NCBI GenBank assembly: GCA_030039005.1 | Contig: JASHQT010000572.1 | Span: forward strand, 1 to 35,429 | Direction of reading: 5' to 3' | Source of the DNA: Bryobacteraceae bacterium | Lineage (GTDB): Bacteria; Acidobacteriota; Terriglobia; Bryobacterales; Bryobacteraceae | DNA: 35,429 bases | In this document: positions 16,723 to 24,899 of the stretch, one piece after another | Numbering within the stretch: position 1 is the stretch's first letter | Layout of the letters: each line of letters starts with the position of its first letter | Program-made: the position numbers and the translations under genes | The notes under the pieces: generated by a model | The model's database searches: none | What the model saw: only the letters and a program-made list of their open reading frames with translations | Told to the model about the DNA's origin: nothing

Positions 16723-16849
16723 TGATTCCGAGGACATCCGTCATGGTGCGCACCAAAAGCCCGACGGCTATGAGCTGCGGAACGGAGATGGATACCAGAG
16801 CGGCCAGTGCCAGCCCGAAAAGAAACGACGGAATCGCTCTCGGTCTCAT
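16706..16849 (-). CDS. Small 47-aa membrane protein heading the sigma/kinase operon
   Basis: A short gene: ATG at 16849, TGA at 16706-16708, 47 residues beginning MRPRAIPSFLFGLALAALVS and ending GIIGGLF. AAGGAG at 16855-16860, five bases upstream, is a strong ribosome site. After three basic residues it is almost wholly hydrophobic: one membrane segment at about 8-33, possibly a second short one at 38-47. It ends 29 bases before the sigma factor start on the same strand, so it is probably the first gene of that operon. No family is recognised. It could be a small membrane regulator of the sigma factor or kinase; this is inferred from position only. Confidence 0.65.
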   Translation of the reverse strand: MRPRAIPSFLFGLALAALVSISVPQLIAVGLLVRTMTDVLGIIGGLF

Positions 16850-16862
16850 GCGCTCTCCTTTT

Positions 16863-16884
16863 GAGATCCGCGATCAGCGGTCTC
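16863..16884 (-). promoter_or_regulatory. Leader hairpin just upstream of the small-protein ribosome site
   Basis: GAGATCCGC and GCGGTCTC pair around a five-base loop, with one bulged base. The hairpin lies two bases upstream of the AAGGAG of the 47-aa gene. In RNA it could influence access to that ribosome site. No T-tract follows, so it is not a terminator. Confidence 0.35.
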
Positions 16885-16978
16885 ACGGAGGTATGCGAAA
16901 AAAGGAGGTGTCGCGGGCAATGAACGGTTAAATCATTGTTGTGAAACCACTTAAGAAGACGTTGGTACCGTCAAGTAC

Positions 16979-17007
16979 TAGACTTTCCAACAGGCGCGAT
17001 TTACAAT
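16979..17007 (+). promoter_or_regulatory. Sigma-70-like promoter of the PEP-CTERM gene
   Basis: TAGACT at 16979-16984 (four of six matches to the -35 consensus) and TACAAT at 17002-17007 (five of six matches to the -10 consensus) are separated by 17 bases. The predicted start near 17014 gives a leader of about 30 bases that includes the GGAGG ahead of the gene. Confidence 0.5.
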
Positions 17008-17043
17008 ACTCAAACCCATATCGGAGCGGAGGATTCTATTCAA

Positions 17044-17664
17044 ATGATTCAACTGGTCAAGCTGACAATTCGGAACAGTGCTCTTGCTTGTCTGTTAGCC
17101 TCTACGGCCGTCTCGGCCATGGCCGCGAAAATTTCTGTGTCCACGTCGCAGTATGGTGTCGGCGAGACGATGGAGATCATCGGAGACGTCACGATCGATG
17201 GCGTAGATTTTCAGGAAGCGGTGATTCCGACCACCTCAACCACGGGGGGCTACATCTATGACTACTATGTGCTCTCAGATGCGAACAACGCTTCCCTGAC
17301 CGGGTTCAACGTCACCATACCCGTAACGGATCTAGACACACTTTTTCCGGGCGTAACACCTTACGGCGTCCTGGGCTGTGACAGCATCAATGACGCAGGT
17401 GTCACAGATTGCGTGAGTAATGCCGAAAGTAACAGTGCAGTAGTAGCCATGGAAACGATATCCGGCAATCCGCAGCTCATCGACGGGGGAACCGAGGTCG
17501 AATTTCAGCTTCCCAACACCGTACCGGCCGGAACCGCCCAGGGGCTAGCTCTCTTTGTGACCGAAGACGTGGCGCCGGTGCCGGAGCCACGGTTGTGGCC
17601 GGTCCTCGGCTTGGCTTTGGTTGGATTTCTTGTGCTCCGCAGGCGTTCAGTGAAGCTGACCTAA
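17044..17664 (+). CDS. PEP-CTERM exosortase-sorted secreted protein
   Basis: A 206-aa protein with a signal peptide at about 1-27 (LACLLASTAVSAMAA) and a classic PEP-CTERM tail: VPEP at about 179-182, a hydrophobic helix (LWPVLGLALVGFLVL), then RRRS. Such tails are cut by exosortase, which releases or anchors the protein at the surface, often with exopolysaccharide. The mature part is acidic and Thr/Asn/Val-rich with two cysteines, probably a beta-sandwich. GGAGG lies about eleven bases upstream, and a promoter is visible. No exosortase gene is in the window. Its end overlaps the convergent caspase-TPR gene by 18 bases. Confidence 0.85.
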   Translation: MIQLVKLTIRNSALACLLASTAVSAMAAKISVSTSQYGVGETMEIIGDVTIDGVDFQEAVIPTTSTTGGYIYDYYVLSDANNASLTGFNVTIPVTDLDTLFPGVTPYGVLGCDSINDAGVTDCVSNAESNSAVVAMETISGNPQLIDGGTEVEFQLPNTVPAGTAQGLALFVTEDVAPVPEPRLWPVLGLALVGFLVLRRRSVKLT

Positions 17665-20600
17665 GCGGGCCGCCCTTTGCGCAATTAGCAAGTATCCGCT
17701 CGCCTTAGCGTCGCGCTCCAGGAACACCAGCGTCGCGTTGGCCGAGGAAGCGACTGCGTTGTTCTCCACCTCCGCCTGCGCGAGCCGAATATCTAACAGA
17801 ACACCGGCCATTTTGAGCCGCGCCGCCTCAGCGAAACAATCGCTCAGCATTTGGCGAGCCGCGGCGGCGTCCCCGTTCCGCGCACGGAGCCGGGCGTAGG
17901 TGACGTCAATCGCGATCCGAATGGCGCGGTCCTGCGGCATCAGGCTCCGCGCCGTATTGATTTGTTCGAGCGCTGGATCAAGCTTGTTTTGCGCGCTCAA
18001 CGCCCGGGCCAGGACTTCGCGAACCGCGGCTTCCTGATCGACGACTTTTTCCTTCTGAAACTCGTCGGCCGCCTGGCTCGCCAGGGTTTCGGCGGCGGAC
18101 GCGTTTCCCTCTTCCAACGACAGCCCGGCCAGCGATAAACGCGCCTGCGCGATGTTCCCCTGATCGTTGAACCTAGTGAACAGGTCGAGCCCCTCCTGGT
18201 AAACTCTTCGCGCTTCGGCGAGGTTGTTTCGAGCCAGCAGGATGTCGCCCAGCGTGCCGAGCGAAGCGGCATACATCGGTTGCAATCCTGCGCCCTGCGC
18301 CACTGCTAGCGCCTCCCGGGTGTTTGTTTCGGCCCCCGGCAAATCTCCAAGCTGGAAACAAATCACGGCCAGATTGCTCTCCGAGTTCACCAGATTCGCT
18401 TTATCGCCAAGCGCGGTAGCGGCCAACTTGGATTCATCGAACATTTTCCGCGCGCCCGCGTACTCGCCCTTTCCGAAAAGGATCGCTCCAATATTCAACT
18501 GGGCGGACAGCGACTGCTGCCGATCGCCGATTTCCGCCGCCAGCTTGAGCGCCTCTTCGTAGCCGCGCTGCGCCTCGTCCACTTTTCCTTCGGCGAGTTC
18601 CAGGTTGGAAAGGTTGAGCAGCGCTCCGGTGATGTCCTTGCGCGAGCCGATCTTGCCCGCGATGCTCAGGGCTTCCTGGCGCAGTTCCATCGCTTCGGAG
18701 TTCCGTCCCTCGCGCTCCCGGATGCTAGCGAGCACGGTGACGCTGCGCGCTTTGACCTCCTGGCCGCCGGAATTTTCCGAACCCGTGCTGGCGCGCTGGC
18801 AGGCGGCTTCGGCGGCCGCTTGATCGCCCAGGCCTAGCAGTGCGCTACATTCCTGCCAGTAAGCTTCCGAAGCAAGCAGCGAGGCCCCTTGCTGCGAAGC
18901 CCGATCGGCGCTCCTCAATGCGGCTGACTCCTCCCGCTTCAGGTCCGCGAGAGACGCCGCCGCGATGGCCTCCTGAAGATCGAATCGCGGATCGCGCGCA
19001 GCTTCGGCGGAAGACGCACGAACCTGATCGATTGTAGACAGGGCGTCTTTCGGCTTGCCACCCGCGGTCTCGGCGGCGGCCAGTTCCAGCGCGTAGTCCA
19101 GCTCGTCTGGATAAATGGTCCATAGCGAGCGGTAAATGTCGATTGCCCGATCCCATTCGGCGTTCAACCGCCGGTACTCGGCTTCAATCACCCTTTGCTT
19201 CGCCGAAGACAGGTTGGCGGACAGATCCATGGCGCGTGAAGCCTCCTGCTTGGCGTTGTCATCGTAGCCGAGCTTGTACCAGGCTTCCCCGAGCGCCTGG
19301 TGCGCCGGCGCAAAGTTCGGGGCGGCTGCGACGGCCCGTTGGAACAGATCCCGGGCATCCAGGAGATTGTAGGCCCGCAGATCGTTCAGCCCTTCGGCGT
19401 ACAGCCGCGACACTTCAGCGTTCGCCGGTTCGGAGGCGCGCAGAGCTTTCGATTCCTGGTCCGAAGGAGCGGGCAAGTGAAGCATTTCGCGCAGCCTTGT
19501 TCCGAGCCGTTTTGCCAGATCGGTGATGTCCGATTCCGCCCCGCTTCCATCCGCAGCGGCGACAATCTCCCCGGTCGAGGTCCTCTGAATCCAAACGTTG
19601 ATCGCCAGTTTGTTCTGTGATCCGCCGGGAATATGCAAATAGGAGCCGCTCACCACGTAATCGGCGTCCAGACGGCGGTGGATGCGCTCCAGGGTTTCTT
19701 TCGAATATCCGCGCGAGGGTGCAAGACCCAACTCCTGCACGGCCCGCGCTGCCGCTTCCCCCGGCACTCCCCTTAGCACCTCACCAGCCGAAAGCTCGCT
19801 GGTCAGCCACTCCGATAACGCTGTGGAGATCCAGCCTTGGGCAGGTTCACTGGATAGGCCGGTGAAGCCCAGGACGGCGATGGCCGGCCGCCCCTTTCCA
19901 CTCGGACCCGCAGGGGCCGTATCGGCGGACGGAGTGGCCTCGACGCTGGGACTTGCGAGGTTCTTGGCCATGAAGAAGAACTCGCTTCCTGGCTCGTTGT
20001 CGCCGAATTCTCCCCAGTAGGGCGCGGGTCTGGCCTGCTCCACGGAGGCGAGGATTTGGTTGAACGTCAGAAATCCTTGGCTTCCTCCATAGGACCTCAA
20101 GGCTTCCAGCAGATGCGCTACAAAAGGTGAATGATGGCCGGGCGCGCCGTCTGGGACATAGTCCTTGCCGCCGGACGTCACGTATTTTCGCGTCGCCAGC
20201 TTCATCTTGTTCGCAAAAAGTTCGGACAACCGGAGGTTGGCGTACGAATCCTCCCCTCGTGCGCCGGCTTCGCCCACCCGGCGATCGAACGTGCCTGAGT
20301 AGCAGGCGTCCATGATCAGCAGGATGTGCTTGCTGCGCATCGCGTTGACGATGGATCTCAGGTCGTCGTAAGACTCGTAGCTGCCACGCGTCTCGTCATC
20401 GAAGCGGGAATCGCGTGCCACGATATAGCCCTGCCGGAAAACGTCGTCGTAGTAGCCGTGCCCGGCAAAAAAAATGAGGAGCTGATCGCCCTCGCCGAAG
20501 GTCTTCTGGCTGTACTCGCGCAACTTGGCGACGATCTGATCGCGCGTCGGATTCTCCACTACTTCCGTGGCGAAACCATAAGCATTTTGGAGCTCGGCGG

Positions 20601-20835
20601 CGACGGCCTTGGCATCCGGGATCGGATTGATCAACGGAGGCCAAGTCGCGTATTGGTTGCCGGCGAAGAGCAGGGCATAATCTTTTCGGCTGCGCAATGC
20701 ATCCACTTTGGCGGCAGAGGATTGAGCGTTGAGGCAAGCAACAACCCCTGCCAATAGACCGATCAGCACAACACATCCCCGAAGCGCCCCTCGCCTGGGG
20801 CGAACGTTGATTTCTTCTCGCTGGGACACGCTCAC
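17647..20835 (-). CDS. Caspase-like (peptidase C14) protein with TolB/FlgO-like and TPR domains
   Basis: A 1062-aa membrane-anchored protein. A helix at about 18-36 is a signal anchor or signal peptide. Residues about 50-290 form a caspase fold with the catalytic dyad His126 (FFAGHGYYD) and Cys178 (MDACYSGTF), both intact. Residues about 315-455 resemble the TolB-N/FlgO-type nucleotide-free fold (IAVLGFTGLSS; LDADYVVSGSYL; INVWIQRTSTGEIV). From about 475 to 1050 there are many TPR helix pairs (FAPAHQALGEAWYKLGYDDN; ALLNLSNLELAEGKVDEAQR). The start is GTG at 20835 with a weak AGGA upstream. Proteases of this kind act as metacaspase-like effectors or processing enzymes; the TPR part presumably binds partners. 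The substrate is unknown. Confidence 0.9.
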   Translation of the reverse strand: MSVSQREEINVRPRRGALRGCVVLIGLLAGVVACLNAQSSAAKVDALRSRKDYALLFAGNQYATWPPLINPIPDAKAVAAELQNAYGFATEVVENPTRDQIVAKLREYSQKTFGEGDQLLIFFAGHGYYDDVFRQGYIVARDSRFDDETRGSYESYDDLRSIVNAMRSKHILLIMDACYSGTFDRRVGEAGARGEDSYANLRLSELFANKMKLATRKYVTSGGKDYVPDGAPGHHSPFVAHLLEALRSYGGSQGFLTFNQILASVEQARPAPYWGEFGDNEPGSEFFFMAKNLASPSVEATPSADTAPAGPSGKGRPAIAVLGFTGLSSEPAQGWISTALSEWLTSELSAGEVLRGVPGEAAARAVQELGLAPSRGYSKETLERIHRRLDADYVVSGSYLHIPGGSQNKLAINVWIQRTSTGEIVAAADGSGAESDITDLAKRLGTRLREMLHLPAPSDQESKALRASEPANAEVSRLYAEGLNDLRAYNLLDARDLFQRAVAAAPNFAPAHQALGEAWYKLGYDDNAKQEASRAMDLSANLSSAKQRVIEAEYRRLNAEWDRAIDIYRSLWTIYPDELDYALELAAAETAGGKPKDALSTIDQVRASSAEAARDPRFDLQEAIAAASLADLKREESAALRSADRASQQGASLLASEAYWQECSALLGLGDQAAAEAACQRASTGSENSGGQEVKARSVTVLASIREREGRNSEAMELRQEALSIAGKIGSRKDITGALLNLSNLELAEGKVDEAQRGYEEALKLAAEIGDRQQSLSAQLNIGAILFGKGEYAGARKMFDESKLAATALGDKANLVNSESNLAVICFQLGDLPGAETNTREALAVAQGAGLQPMYAASLGTLGDILLARNNLAEARRVYQEGLDLFTRFNDQGNIAQARLSLAGLSLEEGNASAAETLASQAADEFQKEKVVDQEAAVREVLARALSAQNKLDPALEQINTARSLMPQDRAIRIAIDVTYARLRARNGDAAAARQMLSDCFAEAARLKMAGVLLDIRLAQAEVENNAVASSANATLVFLERDAKASGYLLIAQRAARLGQLH

Positions 20836-21108
20836 AGTCCTATCGGCTTATTCTTTTTATGATATGTCACCAAGAGCGCAAAAACCGGGACGGCCTGAGC
20901 CAAGCCTCGGGGGGAGTGCTCCCGGGGCGGCACATGCGAATCTCGTCCCAACGCAAGATGCGCACAAGCCAAACTGGCAAAGCTACGAATTTCCCCGCGC
21001 CCGGTCACGAGTGCTCCTGAGCCACGTGATATTGGGATTCGATAGCTCCTCCCAATACCAAACGCTACTGGTCCGTCACGTCACTTGCTGAGCAATGTGG
21101 CCTACACA
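20836..21108. other. Intergenic region with no gene seen
   Basis: This carries the upstream region of the caspase-like gene on the minus strand (AT-rich around 20850-20875) and the space beyond the DUF3489 terminator. Open frames on the plus strand are shadows without ribosome sites. No convincing -10/-35 pair was found. Confidence 0.5.
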
Positions 21109-21149
21109 AGCAAGAAACGCCGCCGCCGGTGTGACCGGAAGCGGCGCTT
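21109..21149 (-). terminator. Rho-independent terminator of the DUF3489 gene
   Basis: Read on the minus strand, a GC-rich hairpin (GCCGC/GCGGC outer arms around CCGGT/ACCGG inner arms) ends near 21119 and is followed by TTTCTTGCTT. It starts about 20 bases after the stop of the minus-strand gene at 21170. The T-tract is interrupted, hence moderate confidence. Confidence 0.55.
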
Positions 21150-21169
21150 GCGAGAAGGGAAGGCTGCTG

Positions 21170-21421
21170 CTACTTCGCGACACGGTAAGTGCGCTCACCC
21201 GCGTCGTTCTTCTTGGATTCGATTTTCTCCCCACCGTTGCTGCCCAGAATGCTGACGAAGCCCCGCACCCTATGCGCCTGCCACCCCGTCGTGGCCATGA
21301 TCTCGGCCAGCGTCGCGCCCTTGGCGCGTTTCATAAGTACAATCACTTCGGCTGTCTTGTTCGCGCGATCCGCCTTGGGCTTGCTGGCTATGATGTCGTT
21401 CGCATTGGCAGATGTGATCAC
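21170..21421 (-). CDS. DUF3489-domain small DNA-binding-like protein
   Basis: An 83-aa protein. Residues about 20-80 match the DUF3489 pattern: KTAEVIVLMKRAKGATLAEI, then TGWQAHRVRGF and a final RTYRV. This family is a short winged-helix-like domain common in proteobacterial and acidobacterial genomes, often near mobile DNA; it has no defined role. The start codon is GTG at 21421 without a clear ribosome site, and a PEP-CTERM-like remnant abuts it on the other strand. The original 5' end may therefore have been cut by a rearrangement. A terminator follows the gene. Confidence 0.75.
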   Translation of the reverse strand: MITSANANDIIASKPKADRANKTAEVIVLMKRAKGATLAEIMATTGWQAHRVRGFVSILGSNGGEKIESKKNDAGERTYRVAK

Positions 21422-21510
21422 CTACGACGTCACCGTCAACACCTCCTCAATTTCCGGTGATGCCGGCTCGCTGGATTTCAACTTCAATCCCGGCCCCCTA
21501 GTGACCCACG
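21405..21510 (+). pseudogene. Orphan N-terminal fragment of a PEP-CTERM-like secreted protein
   Basis: The plus frame reads ADVITYDVTVNTSSISGDAG, then SLDFNFNPGPLVT. This is the start of the mature region typical of PEP-CTERM proteins of the 'TYDVTVNTSSISG..GSLDFNFNPG' type. The similarity stops about 30 codons later and no C-terminal sorting signal follows. The signal peptide part is replaced by sequence antisense to the DUF3489 gene. It is a remnant left at a junction near 21410. Confidence 0.45.
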
Positions 21511-22181
21511 GTAGATCTGTGTCGGAAGGGCGCATATCGGGGGTTATTAGCCCAACGCTGGGACACACCCCCAAGAATAACTGACGCTGACGCTTAGATC
21601 GCGCTCGACAATCTCAGTGCCTGTGAAACGCGCGGTACGGGGCATTGAGCTATGGACGGATACAACTCGGTAGCCTGCCCTCCGCCTGATAACAGGTATT
21701 ATCCGTAGCTATTCTGTGCACGAGCGATCACTTCGTATGCCCGTTCGTACTCGGCTTGTAAGTGATCGAGCGCGGCCTGCTCGCCTGGCGTTGCCGCTGC
21801 CTCACCTCGATCAGCGATAGCGTCCAGGAGAGAAAGTTTAGGGCCGGTCGAAGCGGATTAGTCTCGTGAAACGCCGGTTAAGGAAGTAGCCCGTTAAGTG
21901 GCATCATCGGCTTCTATTTCGCTCTCGGACATTCAAAAGATCCACTCTGCATGGCGTCCATCTCGGGCAAGGCGTTTTCCGTCAAGTTGTGCCCGAAAGC
22001 GGGCATCAGAGCACGAACTGCAACGGACCTTCTCCGAGCCTCTGACTACCTGTCCAATCGATCTGAGCGGTTCCGGAAGTGCCACTCAGCCCGGCCCGAT
22101 AGTGCTTTCGGAAGCCTCGGCGCGATTCAAACGCGGCACGAATAGAATAGAATTGTGCGCCAATTCTCCCGGAGGAAAAAC
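21511..22181. other. Region of debris without an intact gene
   Basis: A minus-strand open stretch at 21699-21857 encodes about 52 residues with protein-like composition (ATPGEQAALDHLQAEYERAY, then EVIARAQNSYG and a stop) but has no ATG, GTG or TTG start, so it is probably the tail of a lost gene. Elsewhere I see only shadow frames. No tRNA-like sequence was found. Confidence 0.45.
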
Positions 22182-22538
22182 ATGCGCAGGTATCACCACA
22201 TCGGGATTCCCACTACCGAATCGAAGCCTGGGGAGACCCACTTGAAGCATTTGAAGCTCTTTGTCGTCAGTCACCAGAAAAGCGAATTCGGCGTGGAATG
22301 GATGCGCTTCGAAGCGGACGCGGCGGTTCCCGATCTCGTCCGGAGAGTGGCACACGTCGCGTTTGAAGTTACCGACCTCTCCTCCGAGCTTGCCGGCCGC
22401 GAAATCTTGATTCCTCCGAACAGCCCATCCGACGGTGTGCGCGTTGCATTCATCGTTGAGAATGGCGCGCCGATCGAACTGCTCGAATTCACAAACCCCA
22501 AACATCCAGCCCGTTCATCCAACCAAATGGACGAGTAG
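22182..22538 (+). CDS. VOC-superfamily (glyoxalase-like) protein
   Basis: A 118-aa protein whose start is fixed by GGAGG at 22171-22175, six bases before the ATG. It opens with YHHIGIPT and contains EWMRFEADAAVPDLV, VAHVAFEVTDL and a final IELLEF, the beta-alpha-beta-beta-beta layout of a vicinal-oxygen-chelate module. The HHIG histidine and the IELLEF glutamate are in the usual metal-ligand positions. One module is present, so it would act as a dimer. VOC enzymes include glyoxalases, dioxygenases and resistance proteins; the substrate here is not predictable. No operon partner is evident. Confidence 0.85.
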   Translation: MRRYHHIGIPTTESKPGETHLKHLKLFVVSHQKSEFGVEWMRFEADAAVPDLVRRVAHVAFEVTDLSSELAGREILIPPNSPSDGVRVAFIVENGAPIELLEFTNPKHPARSSNQMDE

Positions 22539-22884
22539 CGCTACTCGAAGCAAATTAGCCTGGTCGTGATCTCGGGATTGGAAAATCGGGTAATTCGGCC
22601 CCAGCCCCTTCCGACCGCTTCGCCCGTGTTGCATGACCACTTATTCGACTCTTACGCTCTAGATGTAACACCAGTCTGAATTCGCACGAAACTATGACGA
22701 GAGCCATGGCCGGTCATGTGCTTGCGACGGGCGTCTATTTCGCCTTAGACGCGAAGCCCAGCGCACCGAAATAGATTTAGGAAAAGCCTGAGTGATTCGC
22801 GCGGCATCCACTCGCGCCAGAGAAGTTCAAGCGTGTCTGCTCTTTTGCGTGTATACTTCTCCGAGAGCATTTCGGAGGACATCG
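22539..22884. other. Intergenic region with overlapping inverted repeats
   Basis: No gene is seen. Two inverted repeats share bases: GCGTCT (22731-22736) with AGACGC (22747-22752), and CTATTTCG (22735-22742) with CGAAATAG (22767-22774). Only one of the two hairpins can form at a time. A TATACT at 22853-22858 could be a -10 element for the next gene, but no good -35 was found. Confidence 0.4.
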
Positions 22885-23655
22885 GTGAAGCTCAAGAATG
22901 TTCTGCGTGTTCTAAGTGTGTCGGCGCTGCTTGCCGGGCCGATTGCGGCGCAGTGGCTGAATTATCCAACCAAGGGAACTCCTCGGAAACCCGACGGCCA
23001 ACCCGACCTCGGGGCACCCACTCCACGAAGACCTGACGGCAAGCCTGACCTTACAGGGGTCTGGATGGGCGAGCCCAAGTACATGATCAACATCGCCGCG
23101 GATCTAAAGCCCGAGGAGGTGCCTTTCCAGCCCTGGGCAACGGCAGAATACAAACGGCGCAGGGATACGGAAAGCAAAGACGACCCCAGCGCGAAATGCC
23201 TGCCGCTCAGCATTGTCCAGAAGCAAACTCTCACCTCACCGTTCAAGCTCGTTGACGTTCCCGCCAAGGAAGAGGTCATCATGCTGTATGAGGGATCTCG
23301 CCACCGGGAGATCTTCCTGGATGGCCGACCTCTGCCCAAAGATCCCGATCCCGCTTGGTCTGGTTATTCCATCGGCCACTGGGAGGGCGATGATCTCGTG
23401 GTCGAGTCCGCCGGTTTTAACGGGAAGTCATGGCTGGATATTAACGGCCACCCGACCACGGATGCTTTGCGCCTTACGGAGCGTTACCATCGCTACGACT
23501 TTAGCCATATGTTGCTCGAAATAACGATCGATGACCCGAAGGCGTACACTCATCCGTGGAAGGTCAAAGAATTTCCACGGATCGTGCCGGACACAGAGCT
23601 TCTGGAAGCCGTTTGTGAGAACAATCAAGACCCGGCCCACATGGTGGGCAAATAA
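22885..23655 (+). CDS. Secreted conserved hypothetical protein ('PDGKPDLTG' type)
   Basis: A 256-aa protein. The GTG start at 22885 is chosen because GGAGG lies at 22874-22878, six bases upstream, and because it begins a clean signal peptide (MKLKNVLRVLSVSALLAGPI). The mature part has PDGKPDLTGVWMG near its start, then YEGSRHREIFLDGRPLP, GYSIGHWEGDDLVVES and HPTTDALRLTERY. Acidobacterial genomes encode many such proteins, commonly beside DUF6152 genes, as here (14-base gap to the next gene). Its role is unknown; it is exported to the periplasm or surface. Confidence 0.8.
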   Translation: MKLKNVLRVLSVSALLAGPIAAQWLNYPTKGTPRKPDGQPDLGAPTPRRPDGKPDLTGVWMGEPKYMINIAADLKPEEVPFQPWATAEYKRRRDTESKDDPSAKCLPLSIVQKQTLTSPFKLVDVPAKEEVIMLYEGSRHREIFLDGRPLPKDPDPAWSGYSIGHWEGDDLVVESAGFNGKSWLDINGHPTTDALRLTERYHRYDFSHMLLEITIDDPKAYTHPWKVKEFPRIVPDTELLEAVCENNQDPAHMVGK

Positions 23656-23669
23656 CAGGAGTAGATCTG

Positions 23670-24899
23670 ATGAACACTAAGTTTGCTATCTCCATAACGG
23701 CTCTTGTGATGATCGCGACGGTGCGGCTATGGGCGCATCACTCGTTTGCCGCGGAGTTTGATGCCAACAAGCGAGTCACTCTTAAAGGTGTAGTGACGAA
23801 TGTGGATTGGCGGAATCCCCACATTTACGTCTATTTGAACGTGAAAGATGACAGTGGCAAGGTTACCGAGTGGGCGTGTGAATTTGGCCCGCCAAATGTC
23901 TTAATGCGCCAAGGCTGGAACCGCAATACGTTGAAGGAGGGTGACGAAGTCACCATTGATGGTGCGACGGCGAAAGATTCCTCCAATCGATGCAACGCTC
24001 GTTCGGTAACGCTGGCAAGCGGGCGCACGGTGCTGGGCGGTTCGTCGGAAGGCGGCACGGCAGGAAATGTTGCGGCTCAGGCAGCGCCAGGCGGTGGCCC
24101 TGCCGGCCCAGGCCCGCGGCCGGGGCAGACGGTCGAAAAAATCCGCCAATTGAAGCCGGATCTTTACATGGTAACGGGAGGGGGCGCCAATACCTTGGTC
24201 CGGGTCACAACCGAGGGGCTCATTGTCGTCGATACGAAGAATCCCGGCGACGAGAATTACAAGCGAGTAATGGAAGAGATTCGGTCGGTCTCGCCTTTGC
24301 CCGTAAAGTATGTGATCAACACGCACCACCACCCGGACCACGTGGGCAATAATCAGAACTTCATCGATGCCGGCGCCCAAGTGATCGGCCTCGATGACTT
24401 AAAAACGCGCATGGCGAACGATCCGCGCACCAGGAATATCCCCGGGCTGCCCACCATCACATTCGCCAATGATTATGACCTGACGTTGGGAGGCGCCGAG
24501 GTTCAGGCCCATTTCTACGGGCGCGGACACACCGGTGATGACACGATGGTGTACTTTCCCGATTTGAAAGTGGTCATGGTGAGCGACCAGATCACCGACA
24601 ATACACCCATCGTTGATTTCGCCAACGGAGGCAGCGCCGTCGAGTGGACGCAAATTCTCGATGCGGTATTGAAACTGGATTTCGACATGGCGATTCCAGG
24701 CCGCGGCGAACCGAAAACGAAGTCCGATGTGCAGGCTTACCGCGCAAAATTTGCGACGCTTGTTGGCCGCGCCTCGGACGCGATCAAGAGCGGTGCGACG
24801 AACGAAACTCTCGCCTCTCAGGTGAAGACCGATGATCTTGGTTGGCACTTCAACGCGCAATTCTACGACAAGCTATACGACGAACTTACTAAGAAGTGA
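23670..24899 (+). CDS. Exported DUF6152 / metallo-beta-lactamase-fold fusion protein
   Basis: A 409-aa protein with AGGAG eight bases before the ATG. A signal peptide (1-22) is followed by a DUF6152 domain at about 23-125 (HHSFAAEFDANKRVTLKGVV; WRNPHIYVYLNV). A Gly/Pro/Ala-rich linker (125-153) leads to an MBL-fold domain (155-409). Metal ligands seen are H219-x-H221-x-D223-H224 (THHHPDHVGN), H287 (GRGHTGDD) and D306. The final ligand, normally His in PGHG, is Arg345 (IPGRGEP). DUF6152 usually stands alone, so the fusion is notable. The likely role is a periplasmic hydrolase, perhaps with a one-metal or altered site. It probably forms an operon with the preceding gene. Confidence 0.9.
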   Translation: MNTKFAISITALVMIATVRLWAHHSFAAEFDANKRVTLKGVVTNVDWRNPHIYVYLNVKDDSGKVTEWACEFGPPNVLMRQGWNRNTLKEGDEVTIDGATAKDSSNRCNARSVTLASGRTVLGGSSEGGTAGNVAAQAAPGGGPAGPGPRPGQTVEKIRQLKPDLYMVTGGGANTLVRVTTEGLIVVDTKNPGDENYKRVMEEIRSVSPLPVKYVINTHHHPDHVGNNQNFIDAGAQVIGLDDLKTRMANDPRTRNIPGLPTITFANDYDLTLGGAEVQAHFYGRGHTGDDTMVYFPDLKVVMVSDQITDNTPIVDFANGGSAVEWTQILDAVLKLDFDMAIPGRGEPKTKSDVQAYRAKFATLVGRASDAIKSGATNETLASQVKTDDLGWHFNAQFYDKLYDELTKK

